Notes: a model not told the origin generated them from the letters alone. DNA of 33,672 bases from an uncultured bacterium (GCA_937924755.1 CALEVZ010000049.1:1-33672), one strand, 5' to 3'. Shown: positions 7,894-16,182, counted from the first letter of the stretch. Numbers and translations: made by a program.

Positions 7894-8571
7894 CTAGGTA
7901 AAGGTGCGTTCGGTGAGGTTCAGGAACTCGAGGAGGAAATCCTCCATCACCGTGCGTTGCTGCCGCAGCGCCCCCAAAAAGGCGTTGTAGGCGATGACCG
8001 CCGGGATGGCCGCCGCCAGCCCGGCGGCGGTGTTGATCAGAGCCTCGGCGATGCCCGGGGCGACGGTGACGATGGAGGTGGATCCCTGGGTGGCGATGGC
8101 CTGGAAAGTGTTCATGATCCCCCACACGGTCCCGAACAGGCCGATGAACGGGGTCGCCGAGGCGGTGGTGGCGAGGAAGGGGAGGAAGCGCTGCAGGCGT
8201 CCGGCCTCGACGCCAATGGCCCGCTGCAGCGCCCGTTCGACCGCCACCAGACTCTTGATGGCGCCCGTGGCGCTGGCCGCCTGGGTGGCCTTCATGACGC
8301 GAATTTGCGCCTCCAGCTCGAGGAAGCCGGCGCGAAACATGCCGGCCAGGGGCGAACCGGGGATGCGCGTGGCGGCCGCCTGCACGTCGGCGAGCAGCTT
8401 GGCGCGGCGGAACTCGGCGAGAAAGGCCCGGTTGAACCGGTTTACGCGGCGCAGCTGTCCCACCTTCAGGATCATGACCGTCCAAGAGATGAGGGAGAAT
8501 AGGCCGAGGACGACAAGCACCCCCTTGGCCACTGCCCCGGTGCTGGCGAAGGCGTGCCACAGTTCACTCAT
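7894..8571 (-). CDS. tolQ: TolQ/ExbB-family proton channel protein
   Basis: A 225-residue inner-membrane protein with three hydrophobic segments (about 15-37, 130-155 and 165-195). The MotA/TolQ/ExbB signature lies in the last two: ATPFIGLFGTVWGIMNTF and EALINTAAGLAAAIPAVIAYN. It forms the pentameric proton-driven motor with TolR. It is the first gene of the tol-pal cluster. No Shine-Dalgarno is visible; a -10-like TACAAT ends 8 bases before the ATG, suggesting a leaderless start. Confidence 0.94.
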   Translation of the reverse strand: MSELWHAFASTGAVAKGVLVVLGLFSLISWTVMILKVGQLRRVNRFNRAFLAEFRRAKLLADVQAAATRIPGSPLAGMFRAGFLELEAQIRVMKATQAASATGAIKSLVAVERALQRAIGVEAGRLQRFLPFLATTASATPFIGLFGTVWGIMNTFQAIATQGSTSIVTVAPGIAEALINTAAGLAAAIPAVIAYNAFLGALRQQRTVMEDFLLEFLNLTERTFT

Positions 8572-8579
8572 GGCCAGGG

Positions 8580-8585
8580 ATTGTA
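8580..8585 (-). promoter_or_regulatory. -10 element for tolQ, probably leaderless
   Basis: TACAAT on the minus strand ends 8 bases before the tolQ ATG, so transcription should start within about two bases of the start codon. No clear -35 box lies 16-18 bases upstream. The sequence between it and the ATG (CCCTGGCC) has no ribosome binding site. Confidence 0.45.
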
Positions 8586-8673
8586 CCCGCGCCGGCGGGG
8601 TGGCTGGCGCCCATGCTTATCGACAAGGCCCGGCAAGCGAAGCCGTCGTCATCACGGCGCCCGGCCCGGGGGG

Positions 8674-9528
8674 TCAGGGCGCCGCAGCGGCGTCGTTCTT
8701 GGGCAGGCGCTCGGCTAGCGGGGGGCGCAGGCGCGCTACCAGCGTGCCGGCCAAAAGGTCGTGCAGGGCCCGCCGATCGCGGCGGAAGAGAGGTAACAGA
8801 AAGCCGATGCCGAAGGACAGGATCGACACCACCACCCCCACCGCCCGCAGCCATGCCCGGCCGTAGCCGATGGGAATGCGCCAGCGCCAGTCAAAGAGGC
8901 GAGTGCCCCAGATGCGCATCGCCGGTGAGCCGCCGCGCCGCGCCCAGCCGTGGATGAAGTAGTACCACGCGTACACCAGCCAGAGGGCGGTACATGCCGC
9001 GGTGATGACGACCTTGGCCTGCAGCGTTGAGGGGAGGCGGTCGGAGGGCAAGAAATAGCGCTCCATCACCACCACTGCGAGCATGGGCAGAAATGGCACG
9101 ATGCTGCCCAGGGCAAAGAGCAACAGCTCGGAGACACCAATGGCGCAGCGCAGCCAGAACCCTGCCGGGCTGCCGCTGGGCAGAGCGGTGGTGGGTCTCT
9201 GGGCGAGGTCGGACAGCGAGATCAGGTCGCGCGGTTCGGCTTGCACCTCGCTGTCCTCGATGGTGCCGCGCACCACCCCGAAGCGCACCACGTCCCCCAC
9301 CGTCAGGCGGGTGCTCCCCCCGACCCGTTCGCCGTTGACGAAGGTGCCGTTGGAGGACCCCAGATCTTGCAGCGCCAGCCCCTCCTCGCTGAAGGTGAAG
9401 GCGGCGTGCAGCCGTGAGACGGTGTCCTCCTGCAAGCGAATGTCGCAAAAACGGCTGCGCCCCACCATGACCCGGTCGCGATCCAGGGGGTACAGGTCGG
9501 TACCGAGGCGGAGCTGGAGCGGCGGCAT
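8674..9528 (-). CDS. FHA-domain protein with RDD membrane domain
   Basis: The 284-residue product has a forkhead-associated domain at about 3-90 with the canonical phosphothreonine-binding residues: GRSRFCDI, SRLHAAF and DLGSSNGTFVNG. It is followed by an RDD-type membrane domain (about 120-275) with hydrophobic helices and the Arg/Asp pair near RRDRRALHDLLAGT. FHA domains read Ser/Thr-kinase marks; RDD domains are membrane proteins of mixed or unknown role. It begins 3 bases after the stop of the upstream unknown gene, so the two form an operon. The partner kinase is not in this window. Confidence 0.85.
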   Translation of the reverse strand: MPPLQLRLGTDLYPLDRDRVMVGRSRFCDIRLQEDTVSRLHAAFTFSEEGLALQDLGSSNGTFVNGERVGGSTRLTVGDVVRFGVVRGTIEDSEVQAEPRDLISLSDLAQRPTTALPSGSPAGFWLRCAIGVSELLLFALGSIVPFLPMLAVVVMERYFLPSDRLPSTLQAKVVITAACTALWLVYAWYYFIHGWARRGGSPAMRIWGTRLFDWRWRIPIGYGRAWLRAVGVVVSILSFGIGFLLPLFRRDRRALHDLLAGTLVARLRPPLAERLPKNDAAAAP

Positions 9529-9531
9529 GAG

Positions 9532-11130
9532 CTAAAACGGCGAGATCCCGCCCCGTTCGTTGTGGACGAGCCAGAGGCCGGAGTAAGCCCGCAGCAGCCG
9601 GAAGCGCGAGCGGTAAAGCTTTTCCAGATGCTCGGTGTCGCCGCGGTAGAGGGCGTCCTCGATGAACCATTGGAAGCGGCGGTCGAGGTCGGCGGCCCGC
9701 TGCAGCGACTGGGTGGCGCGGTCCAGGACCTCGTGCAGTTTCTCCGAGCCTCGTCGGTCGAGGCGGATGACTTCGCGCGCCTCTTCATCCATGCGGATGC
9801 GCAACGCCGCGGCCTGAAAAAAGAGCTGGTGACGCTGGTCGTCCAGGGAGTTGGCGGCGTCGCGCCGGCGGGAGACGTGGATGCACGACTCGATCTCCCA
9901 CGGCTCCAGGTGCAAAGTGGCCAGTTCGCGGGCGTGCACCAGTTCCGCCGCCGGCCGGTCGGTGCCCACCAGCTCCAGGGCGTAGATGATCTTGCTGAAG
10001 TACTCGCCCAGCAGGGGGTCCGGGGGGACGTGGGGGGCGCTGCTCTCGGCTCCCCCGCTCGGCTCCGGGCTGGGGGCACGGACGGGAACGGCGTTGGGGA
10101 TGACCCGGGTGTCCTCCACCTGCTCCCGGCGGGGGCGGGTGGGGCGGCGCTGGGCGGCGTCGTGGTGCTCGAGGATGGTAGTAAGGGTCCGACGGAGCTC
10201 GAGGATGTCCTCGCGCCGCAGGTTGTCCTCCCGGCGCGCCTGATCGAAGCGCTGGTGCAGGGAGGAAAACCCCTCCAGGGCGTCGCGCAGCTCGGCGGTG
10301 AGGATCTCTGGGTTGGCGAGAAAATGCCGGCGCAGCTCCAGCACCCGGTTGGTGTCGTCCAAAAGCTGGGGCTCCTCGTCCTCCCACAGCTCCCGGAAGC
10401 GATTCTTGATGGTGACGGTGGTCTCCAGCACCGCCGGGAGCAGCCGGGGATCCAGCAGCGACTCCTTCAGCCTCCGCTTGAGGGCGCGGAAGCGGTCCAG
10501 GGCGTCGCTGGCCAAAAGTGCCGAAAGGTCGGGGAGGGCCAACACCTCGGCGCGAAGTTCAGCGAGCGTCTGGGTGAGCTCGACCGCCTCCGCGCTGGGG
10601 GTGGCGGGAATCGGCCGCGCCGCCAGCAGCGGCTGCACCAGGCGCTCGATCTCGTGGCGTTCACGCACGTGACTGCCGCCGTCCTCGCGTGGGATTTCAG
10701 CCAGGCGGGTGAGCAGGATGTCCAGCTTGTCCAGGATGTCCGCGCTCATCTCGGGAGCGCTGAGGTAGAACTTGATGACCGCCTGCAGGACCTTCTCGTC
10801 CTGGCGGCGCAGGCGATCGAAAAAGCGCCGCAGCAGGGAGGGCGACACCTCCCGGTCGGCGGCAAAAAGCTCCCCCGCCTGCTTATCGAGGGTTTTTTCG
10901 AGGTCACCCAGGGCGCGGGTGGCCCGGCTGGCGTCGGCATGTCCGAGCTGCTCGGCCACCTCGCGCAGGCGAGCGAAGAGGGCCTGAAAGTCCAGCTCGA
11001 TGGGGCACTCGGTCCTCGCCAGGTGCTTGAACACCGCCTGCAGGAACTGATAGAAGGTCCACTGGGAGCGGGCGCGGTCGGAAACCCTGACGTGAAATTG
11101 GTTCAGCTCGTGCAGTGCGATCGCGGCCAT
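9532..11130 (-). CDS. Unrecognised alpha-helical protein, FHA-gene partner
   Basis: I do not recognise this protein. It is 532 residues, strongly helical and charged, without signal peptide or membrane segment. Residues about 1-340 are rich in Leu, Arg and Glu with heptad-like stretches; a Pro/Ser linker follows at about 345-385; a second helical domain (about 390-532) contains an HVSRRRDAANSLDDQRHQLFF stretch. I chose ATG 11128-11130 because a good promoter (11153-11181) lies just upstream and covers the longer frame's ATG at 11181. The gene is 3 bases ahead of the FHA-RDD gene, so a role in phosphorylation-linked signalling is possible. Confidence 0.75.
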   Translation of the reverse strand: MAAIALHELNQFHVRVSDRARSQWTFYQFLQAVFKHLARTECPIELDFQALFARLREVAEQLGHADASRATRALGDLEKTLDKQAGELFAADREVSPSLLRRFFDRLRRQDEKVLQAVIKFYLSAPEMSADILDKLDILLTRLAEIPREDGGSHVRERHEIERLVQPLLAARPIPATPSAEAVELTQTLAELRAEVLALPDLSALLASDALDRFRALKRRLKESLLDPRLLPAVLETTVTIKNRFRELWEDEEPQLLDDTNRVLELRRHFLANPEILTAELRDALEGFSSLHQRFDQARREDNLRREDILELRRTLTTILEHHDAAQRRPTRPRREQVEDTRVIPNAVPVRAPSPEPSGGAESSAPHVPPDPLLGEYFSKIIYALELVGTDRPAAELVHARELATLHLEPWEIESCIHVSRRRDAANSLDDQRHQLFFQAAALRIRMDEEAREVIRLDRRGSEKLHEVLDRATQSLQRAADLDRRFQWFIEDALYRGDTEHLEKLYRSRFRLLRAYSGLWLVHNERGGISPF

Positions 11131-11152
11131 GCTGGAGGGCGCCTCAAAAGAG

Positions 11153-11181
11153 TTTATAGCAGCGGCGGAGAGAAAGGTCAA
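11153..11181 (-). promoter_or_regulatory. Sigma-70-type promoter of the unknown/FHA operon
   Basis: On the minus strand TTGACC (11176-11181) and TATAAA (11153-11158) are separated by exactly 17 bases. The ATG at 11130 is 22 bases downstream of the -10. This fixes the start of the unknown gene, since the upstream ATG at 11181 would lie in the -35 box. Confidence 0.7.
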
Positions 11182-11192
11182 ACGGTAGCGAA

Positions 11193-11723
11193 ATGCTCAG
11201 AGAAAAGGTGATCGATGGGGAAACCCTGACCCGGGTGATCGCCGACCTGGCGAGTCGGGTGAGTGCTGATCTCGAGGGCAAGGATCCGGTCTTCATCTGC
11301 GTTCTGAAAGGGGCGTCGTACTTTTTCACCCACCTGACGCTGCGCCTGGCCGCGCCGGTGGTGGTCGACTTCATCCAGGTGTCTTCCTACGGGGCCAGCA
11401 CCTCCAGTTCGGGCACCGTGGCCCTGGTCAAAGATCTCACCGTCGACATCTCTGGCAAGGACGTTTACATCGTGGAAGACATCGTCGACACCGGGCTGAC
11501 CCTAGCCGACGTGATCGCCCTGGTGTGGGCGCGCCACCCCCGATCGGTGAAGGTGGTGGGGCTGCTGTCCAAGCCCTCCCGGCGCAAGGTCGATGTTCAG
11601 GTGGACTTTATCGGCCTGGAAATCCCCGACCGCTTCGTCGTGGGCTTCGGCCTTGACTTTGCGGAGCGCTTCCGTAACCTTCCGGAGATTTGGGAGTACG
11701 TCCCGGAAGGGGAGGTAGGATGA
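11193..11723 (+). CDS. hpt: Hypoxanthine(-guanine) phosphoribosyltransferase
   Basis: A purine salvage enzyme that converts hypoxanthine and guanine with PRPP to IMP and GMP. The 176-residue length is normal for the bacterial enzyme. The PRPP-binding loop VYIVEDIVDTGLTL is at about 91-104, the flexible loop near SSYGASTSSSG at 65-75, and the purine-binding C-terminal region at DRFVVGFGLDFAERFRNL. It is the first of four tightly overlapping genes: its stop overlaps the ridA ATG (ATGA at 11720-11723). It is divergent from the unknown/FHA operon across a 62-base gap. Confidence 0.96.
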   Translation: MLREKVIDGETLTRVIADLASRVSADLEGKDPVFICVLKGASYFFTHLTLRLAAPVVVDFIQVSSYGASTSSSGTVALVKDLTVDISGKDVYIVEDIVDTGLTLADVIALVWARHPRSVKVVGLLSKPSRRKVDVQVDFIGLEIPDRFVVGFGLDFAERFRNLPEIWEYVPEGEVG

Positions 11724-12106
11724 GCACGCCGCTCGCCACGGTCGCCACCGATCGGGCCCCCGCTGCGGTGGGCCCCTACAGCCAGGCCATCGTCGCCGGG
11801 GAGCTGGTGTTCGTCTCGGGGCAGATTCCCCTCGACCCGGCCACCGGACAGCTGGTGGAGGGGGACTTTGCGGCGCAGGTGGAGCAGGTGCTGCGCAACC
11901 TGGAGGCGGTGCTAATCGCCGCCGGGTGCGAGCGCCGGCGGGTGGCCAAGGTCACTGTGTACCTCACCGATCTGGGCAGATTTGCTGAGATGAACACGGT
12001 GTACGAGCGCTTTTTCGGCGACCACCGCCCGGCCCGGGCGGCGGTGGAGGTGTCGGCGCTTCCCCGCGGGGCGGCGGTGGAGATGGAGGCGGTGGCAGTC
12101 CGGTGA
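11720..12106 (+). CDS. ridA: RidA family enamine/imine deaminase
   Basis: A 128-residue RidA/YjgF/UK114 protein that hydrolyses reactive 2-aminoacrylate-type enamines to keto acids and ammonia. Features: APAAVGPYSQAIVAGELVFVSGQ near the N-terminus, the substrate-carboxylate arginine in RPARAAVEVSALP (about 105), and VEMEAVA at the C-terminus. The ATG at 11720 overlaps the hpt stop and has GGAGG just upstream. A longer in-frame start at 11690 would lie inside hpt and lacks conservation. Confidence 0.94.
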   Translation: MSTPLATVATDRAPAAVGPYSQAIVAGELVFVSGQIPLDPATGQLVEGDFAAQVEQVLRNLEAVLIAAGCERRRVAKVTVYLTDLGRFAEMNTVYERFFGDHRPARAAVEVSALPRGAAVEMEAVAVR

Positions 12107-12984
12107 TCGAGGGTCTGCAGCAGGCCCGCATTCTCGTGCGCGGAGCGGGGGAACTGGGGAGTGCGGTGGCAGTGCACCTGGCCAACCAGGGGTTTGGTCG
12201 GATCCTGCTGGTGGAGCGACCCTTCCCCAAGGCTGTGCGGCGCCGGGTGTGCTTTTCTGAGGCGGTCTTCGAGCACGCCAAGACCGTCGATGGGGTGACC
12301 GCTCGCTACGTCATGTCGCTGGCAGAAGTGGACGCCCACCATGAGATGGGCGATCTCGCCCTGACCACCCAGCCGCTGGAGCAGGTCGTGGCCCAATGGC
12401 CTCCGCAGGTCTATGTGGAGGCCGCCATGCTGCGCAGCAACTGGGGACTTACCAAGGACATGGCTCCCCTGGTCATCGCCTTGGGGCCCGGCTATCACGC
12501 CGGTCGGGACTGTCACGCCCTGGTGGAGACGGTGCGCGGCCCGCGTCTGGGGCGAGTGCTGTCGGGGGGGCAGCCGCTGGAGCCCGCCCCGCCGGCGGAA
12601 ATCCTAGGGTTTACCCGTGAGCGGGTCATCAAGGCGCCGCGCTCGGGGATCTTTCGCACCGGCTACGACATCGGCCACCGGGTGGAGCAGGGGGAAAAGA
12701 TCGGCCTGGTGGTGTTCGTCTTCGCCCGCGAGGATCTCTACAAGGGCATCCCGGTGGATTCCGAGGCACCGGTGGTGGCGCGTATCTCAGGAGTGATCCG
12801 GGGCTTGCTGCGCGACGGGGTGCCGGTGGAGGCCGGCGACAAGATCGGCGATATCGATCCCCGGGGTGTCACCGACGACCTGGCACACGTTTCCGACAAG
12901 GCGCAGCGAGTGGCGGAGGGAGTGCTGGAGGCCATCGTGCTCAACGCCCACCGCCTCCGCCCGCCCGAGACCGGCGGCACATGA
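12103..12984 (+). CDS. yqeB: YqeB-like selenium-dependent molybdenum hydroxylase accessory protein
   Basis: The 293-residue product resembles the EF2563/YqeB family, associated with maturation of selenium-dependent molybdenum hydroxylases such as certain xanthine dehydrogenases. A Rossmann-like start, ILVRGAGELGSAVAVHL (10-26), and the family stretch RRRVCFSEAVFEHAKTVDG (about 46-64) support this, as does a later biotinyl-like hammerhead region (IFRTGYDIGHRVEQGEKIG). Biochemical function is unknown for the family. The GTG start overlaps ridA by 4 bases. Hydroxylase subunits, selD, xdhC or mocA are not in this window; neighbouring hpt fits a purine theme. Confidence 0.85.
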   Translation: MIEGLQQARILVRGAGELGSAVAVHLANQGFGRILLVERPFPKAVRRRVCFSEAVFEHAKTVDGVTARYVMSLAEVDAHHEMGDLALTTQPLEQVVAQWPPQVYVEAAMLRSNWGLTKDMAPLVIALGPGYHAGRDCHALVETVRGPRLGRVLSGGQPLEPAPPAEILGFTRERVIKAPRSGIFRTGYDIGHRVEQGEKIGLVVFVFAREDLYKGIPVDSEAPVVARISGVIRGLLRDGVPVEAGDKIGDIDPRGVTDDLAHVSDKAQRVAEGVLEAIVLNAHRLRPPETGGT

Positions 12985-13874
12985 GGGGGGTGGCGGTCGG
13001 GCCGGCGCCGGTGCTGGCGCTGGGGGGGGGAGGCGTCCGCGGGTTGGCCCACCTGGGGGTGCTTGCCGAGCTGGAGGCGGCGGGGGTGCACTGTGGAGGT
13101 GTGGCGGGAACCTCCTCTGGCGCCCTTATGGGGGCGCTGTGGCTAACCCGCGGAGTCAGCGGGGCGATCGACCGGGTCCACGAGTTCGTGCGCCGAGGTT
13201 TCGCCACCTCCATGCCCGATCTGGGAGCTTCCCGCCAGGGCATGGGGTGGCGGGCATGGCTTTATCGCTGCGGCGCCCTAGCTCGTCTGGCCAGCCTGCT
13301 GGTGCGTGGAAACCTCCTTAAGCAGAGCGAGATGCTCAACCGCGTTGGATTCTTGCTCGACGACGTGACCATCGAGGAGCTGCCGCTGCCCTTCGTGGCG
13401 GTGGCCACCGACAACGCCAGCGGTCGGGAGGTGCGGCTGCGCCGCGGCTCGTTGCGGCTGGCGGTGGCGGCGTCCTCGGCGATGCCGGGGTTGGTGGCCC
13501 CACTGCCCTGGAACGGCTTGCGCTTGCAGGATGGCGGGGCGGTCGCCGAAATCCCAGTCGGCGCCGCGCGGGAGCTGGGGGAGCCGGTGATCGCCGTGGA
13601 GGTGTCCGAGGGACTGCCGGCCGCCGACCCCGACCGCGACCGCCTCCCCCGCGCCATGTTTCGGGCCGCCGCCATGGGGTGGCAGGCACTGCGGGAACGG
13701 CTGCTGGCCGAGGCCGACGCTGTCATCGCCCCGGCCGTCAACCACCTCCACTGGGCGGACTATGGCGCCGTGGACCAGGCCGTCGAGGCCGGGCGGGTGG
13801 CGGCGCGGGCGTTTCTCGCCAGCGAGGTGGGGCGGCTTCTAGCGGGGAGCGGCGGTTTCCGGCGCGGCAAATGA
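12981..13874 (+). CDS. Patatin-like phospholipase (RssA-type)
   Basis: A 297-residue patatin-fold lipid acyl hydrolase with a Ser-Asp dyad. The oxyanion loop GGGGVRG (about 15-21), the nucleophile elbow GTSSG (43-47) and the DGG catalytic aspartate (LQDGGAVAEIPV, near 184) are all intact. No signal peptide is seen, so it is probably cytoplasmic or membrane-peripheral. Its ATG overlaps the yqeB stop by 4 bases. The 3' end overlaps the convergent ackA gene by 36 bases (13839-13874). The substrate is unknown. Confidence 0.9.
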   Translation: MRGVAVGPAPVLALGGGGVRGLAHLGVLAELEAAGVHCGGVAGTSSGALMGALWLTRGVSGAIDRVHEFVRRGFATSMPDLGASRQGMGWRAWLYRCGALARLASLLVRGNLLKQSEMLNRVGFLLDDVTIEELPLPFVAVATDNASGREVRLRRGSLRLAVAASSAMPGLVAPLPWNGLRLQDGGAVAEIPVGAARELGEPVIAVEVSEGLPAADPDRDRLPRAMFRAAAMGWQALRERLLAEADAVIAPAVNHLHWADYGAVDQAVEAGRVAARAFLASEVGRLLAGSGGFRRGK

Positions 13875-15104
13875 CGGCATCACGCCGCCCAGCACGCGCA
13901 CGGTGTCGCGGGCGATGACCCGCTCCTCATTGGTGGGGATGACCGCCACCACCACCCGGGAGCTCTCCCGCGAGACGACGTATTCCTTGCCTCTAGGCGC
14001 GTGGGTGTTGCGCTCGCCGTCCAGCTCGGCGCCTAAAAACGCCAGCGGCGCGATGGCCATGGCCCGCACCTTGATCGAGTTCTCACCGATGCCGCCGGTG
14101 AAGGTGATGGCATCGACTCCCCCCATGGCCGCGGCGTAGGCGCCGATGTACTTGGTGATGCGGTAGCAGAACACCTCCATGGCCAGCTGGGCACGCCGGC
14201 TGCCCCGCTCGCACGCCGCCTCGATCTCTCGCATGTCCGAGGATACCCCGGACATGCCGTAAAGACCCGAGTGCTTGTTGAGCATGGCGTTGAGCTGCGC
14301 CAGGGTGAGCTCCTCCATGGCCATCACCCAGGGCAAAATGGCGGGGTCGAGGTCACCGCAGCGGGTGCCCATCACCAGCCCCTCCAGGGGCGTGAACCCC
14401 ATGGTGGTGTCTACCGAGCGGCCGCGCGCCACCGCCGCCATGGAGCAGCCATTGCCCAAATGGCAGGTGATGATCTTCATCTCGTCCAACTTGCGGCCCA
14501 GCAGGCGGGCGGTGCGGATGGCCACGTAGCGGTGGGAGGTGCCGTGGAAGCCATAGCGGCGAATGCCGTGGCGCAAGTAGAGGTCGTAGGGGAGGGCGTA
14601 GATGTAGGCGCGCGCCGGCATCGACTGGTGGAAGGCAGTGTCGAACACGGCAATGTGGGGAACGTCGGGGAGTAGCCCGCGAGCGGCGCGTAAACCGCGA
14701 AGATTGTGCGGGTTGTGCAAGGGAGCGAGGACCACGCACTCCTCGATGCCGGCCTCCACCTCTGGGGTGATGAGCACGGAAGAGGCGAACTTCTCGCCGC
14801 CGTGCACCATGCGGTGGCCCACCGCCTCGATCTCCCTCACATCGGCCAGCACGCCGTGCTCGGGGTGCACCAGGATCTTGAGGATGCGCTCCACCGCGGC
14901 GCGATGCTCCAGGATTTCCGAGATCTCCTGATAGGGTTTGCGCCCCTCCACCTCCAGGGTGAGTCGCGAATCGGAGAGGCCGATCTTCTCCACCCCGCCG
15001 CGGGCCAGGGTGCGGTCGGTGTCGGCCTCGATCATCTCCAGGGAGGTTTCTATGACCTGGAACTTGACCGAGGATGAGCCACAGTTGAGCACCAGCACTT
15101 TCAT
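13839..15104 (-). CDS. ackA: Acetate kinase
   Basis: Interconverts acetyl phosphate plus ADP and acetate plus ATP, giving substrate-level ATP in acetate-forming metabolism. The 421-residue length is normal. Motifs: LNCGSSSVKFQV at the N-terminus, MVHGGEKF near 85, FDTAFHQSMP near 148, the substrate loop FTPLEGLVMGTRCGD near 225 and TGGIGENS near 330. I start at ATG 15102-15104, with AAAGGA about 10 bases upstream; a TTG two codons earlier is less likely. It lies 40 bases after the 3-hydroxyacyl-CoA dehydrogenase gene, with a hairpin between. No phosphotransacetylase is in the window. Confidence 0.96.
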   Translation of the reverse strand: MKVLVLNCGSSSVKFQVIETSLEMIEADTDRTLARGGVEKIGLSDSRLTLEVEGRKPYQEISEILEHRAAVERILKILVHPEHGVLADVREIEAVGHRMVHGGEKFASSVLITPEVEAGIEECVVLAPLHNPHNLRGLRAARGLLPDVPHIAVFDTAFHQSMPARAYIYALPYDLYLRHGIRRYGFHGTSHRYVAIRTARLLGRKLDEMKIITCHLGNGCSMAAVARGRSVDTTMGFTPLEGLVMGTRCGDLDPAILPWVMAMEELTLAQLNAMLNKHSGLYGMSGVSSDMREIEAACERGSRRAQLAMEVFCYRITKYIGAYAAAMGGVDAITFTGGIGENSIKVRAMAIAPLAFLGAELDGERNTHAPRGKEYVVSRESSRVVVAVIPTNEERVIARDTVRVLGGVMPSFAAPETAAPR

Positions 15105-15124
15105 GACCAATAGGTCCTTTTCCC

Positions 15125-15143
15125 GGCGCCCTCGAGGGGCGCC
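15125..15143 (-). other. Hairpin between hydroxyacyl-CoA dehydrogenase and ackA
   Basis: GGCGCCC and GGGCGCC form a 7-bp stem with a 5-base loop, one base after the upstream stop codon. No T-run follows, so it is unlikely to be an efficient terminator. It may be a processing or stability element that sets different levels of the two mRNAs. Confidence 0.4.
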
Positions 15144-15144
15144 G

Positions 15145-16056
15145 TCAGCTCAGTTTGGGGGTGTCGTCGGGCAGCCGGTCCAGGCGGTTACGGTTCTCGT
15201 CGTAGCGGAAGAATCCCTTGCCCACCCGGGCGCCGGTATGTCCCGCGCGCACCAGCTTGCGCAGCAGTGGGCAGGGGCGGAACTTGGATTCCCCCGTCTC
15301 ATGGAAGAGGTACTCCATCCATGTAAGGATCTTGTGCAGCCCCACCCGGTCGGCCCACTCCAGGGGGCCGGTGCGGAACTCGTACCCCAGTTTGATGGCC
15401 AGATCCACCTCGGCAGCGCTGGCGACGCCCTCCATGACCACGTGGATGGCCTCGTTGATGAGGGGAAGCACCACCCGCGTGGTGACGAACCCCGGCGATT
15501 CGAACACTTCGATGGGCACCTTCCCCAGCACGCGGACGAAATCGCGGGCGGTGGTGAAGGCCTCGTCGGAGGTGACCTGGCCGCGCACGATTTCGGCCAC
15601 CGGCGTGGTGGTCACCGGGTAGAGGAAGTGAATCCCCAACACCCGGCGAGGGGCGTTCAGCCCCTGAGCCAGCTCGGTGATGGAGAGGGTGGAGGTGTTG
15701 ACCAGGATGGGAGTGACGATGGGCAGCAGATCGTCGAGCTCGGACAGGAGCTGTTTTTTCGCCGCAAAATCCTCCTGGATCGTCTCGATGACCAGCTCGC
15801 AGTCTCGCACCCGCTCCAGCTGCGGCGTGAACTCGATGCGGGAGAGGATGGCCTTCTTCTCGGAGGCGGTGAGCGACCAGCGCTGGATACCCCGGTCGAG
15901 ACTCTCCTCCAGGATAAAGCGCACCTCCTCCGCGCGCTCCTCGCTGACCTCGCGGACGACCACGTTCAACCCCGCCTGGGACACGCGGGTGGCGATGGAG
16001 CGTCCCATCATCCCTCCGCCGATGACGGCGATCTGATGCAGCTCTCGGTCACTCAT
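15145..16056 (-). CDS. 3-hydroxyacyl-CoA (3-hydroxybutyryl-CoA) dehydrogenase
   Basis: An NAD(P)-dependent enzyme interconverting 3-hydroxyacyl-CoA and 3-ketoacyl-CoA, in beta-oxidation or butanoyl-CoA metabolism. At 303 residues it is the stand-alone short form. The Rossmann motif AVIGGGMMGRSIA is at about 10-22; the catalytic His is in GIHFLYPV near 141, with FLYP replacing the usual FFNP; the C-terminal dimer domain carries PGFVTTRVVLPLINEA and ends with GKGFFRYD. It is transcribed ahead of ackA. The promoter TTGACA-17-TATCTT ends 8 bases before the ATG, so the mRNA is probably leaderless. Chain-length preference is unknown. Confidence 0.92.
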   Translation of the reverse strand: MSDRELHQIAVIGGGMMGRSIATRVSQAGLNVVVREVSEERAEEVRFILEESLDRGIQRWSLTASEKKAILSRIEFTPQLERVRDCELVIETIQEDFAAKKQLLSELDDLLPIVTPILVNTSTLSITELAQGLNAPRRVLGIHFLYPVTTTPVAEIVRGQVTSDEAFTTARDFVRVLGKVPIEVFESPGFVTTRVVLPLINEAIHVVMEGVASAAEVDLAIKLGYEFRTGPLEWADRVGLHKILTWMEYLFHETGESKFRPCPLLRKLVRAGHTGARVGKGFFRYDENRNRLDRLPDDTPKLS

Positions 16057-16064
16057 GGTTGTGA

Positions 16065-16093
16065 AAGATATCTCAAGCTGCGGAGGCTGTCAA
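16065..16093 (-). promoter_or_regulatory. Strong sigma-70-type promoter, leaderless start
   Basis: On the minus strand a perfect -35, TTGACA (16088-16093), and a -10, TATCTT (16065-16070), are separated by 17 bases. The 3-hydroxyacyl-CoA dehydrogenase ATG begins after only 8 further bases, leaving no room for a ribosome binding site. This is the clearest leaderless candidate in the window. Confidence 0.75.
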
Positions 16094-16173
16094 TCTTTCT
16101 GAGGATGCGGGGAGGTTGGAACGGGCAGGGGCGGGGCGGCGCTGACCGGGTGAAAGTGGAGGCGGCGAAAAGG

Positions 16174-16182
16174 TGCTACGAT
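16174..16182 (+). promoter_or_regulatory. Extended -10 for the tlpA-like gene
   Basis: TGC-TACGAT is an extended -10 whose hexamer (16177-16182) ends 8 bases before ATG 16191. There is no Shine-Dalgarno between them. No clear -35 box is seen, consistent with extended -10 promoters. Confidence 0.5.
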
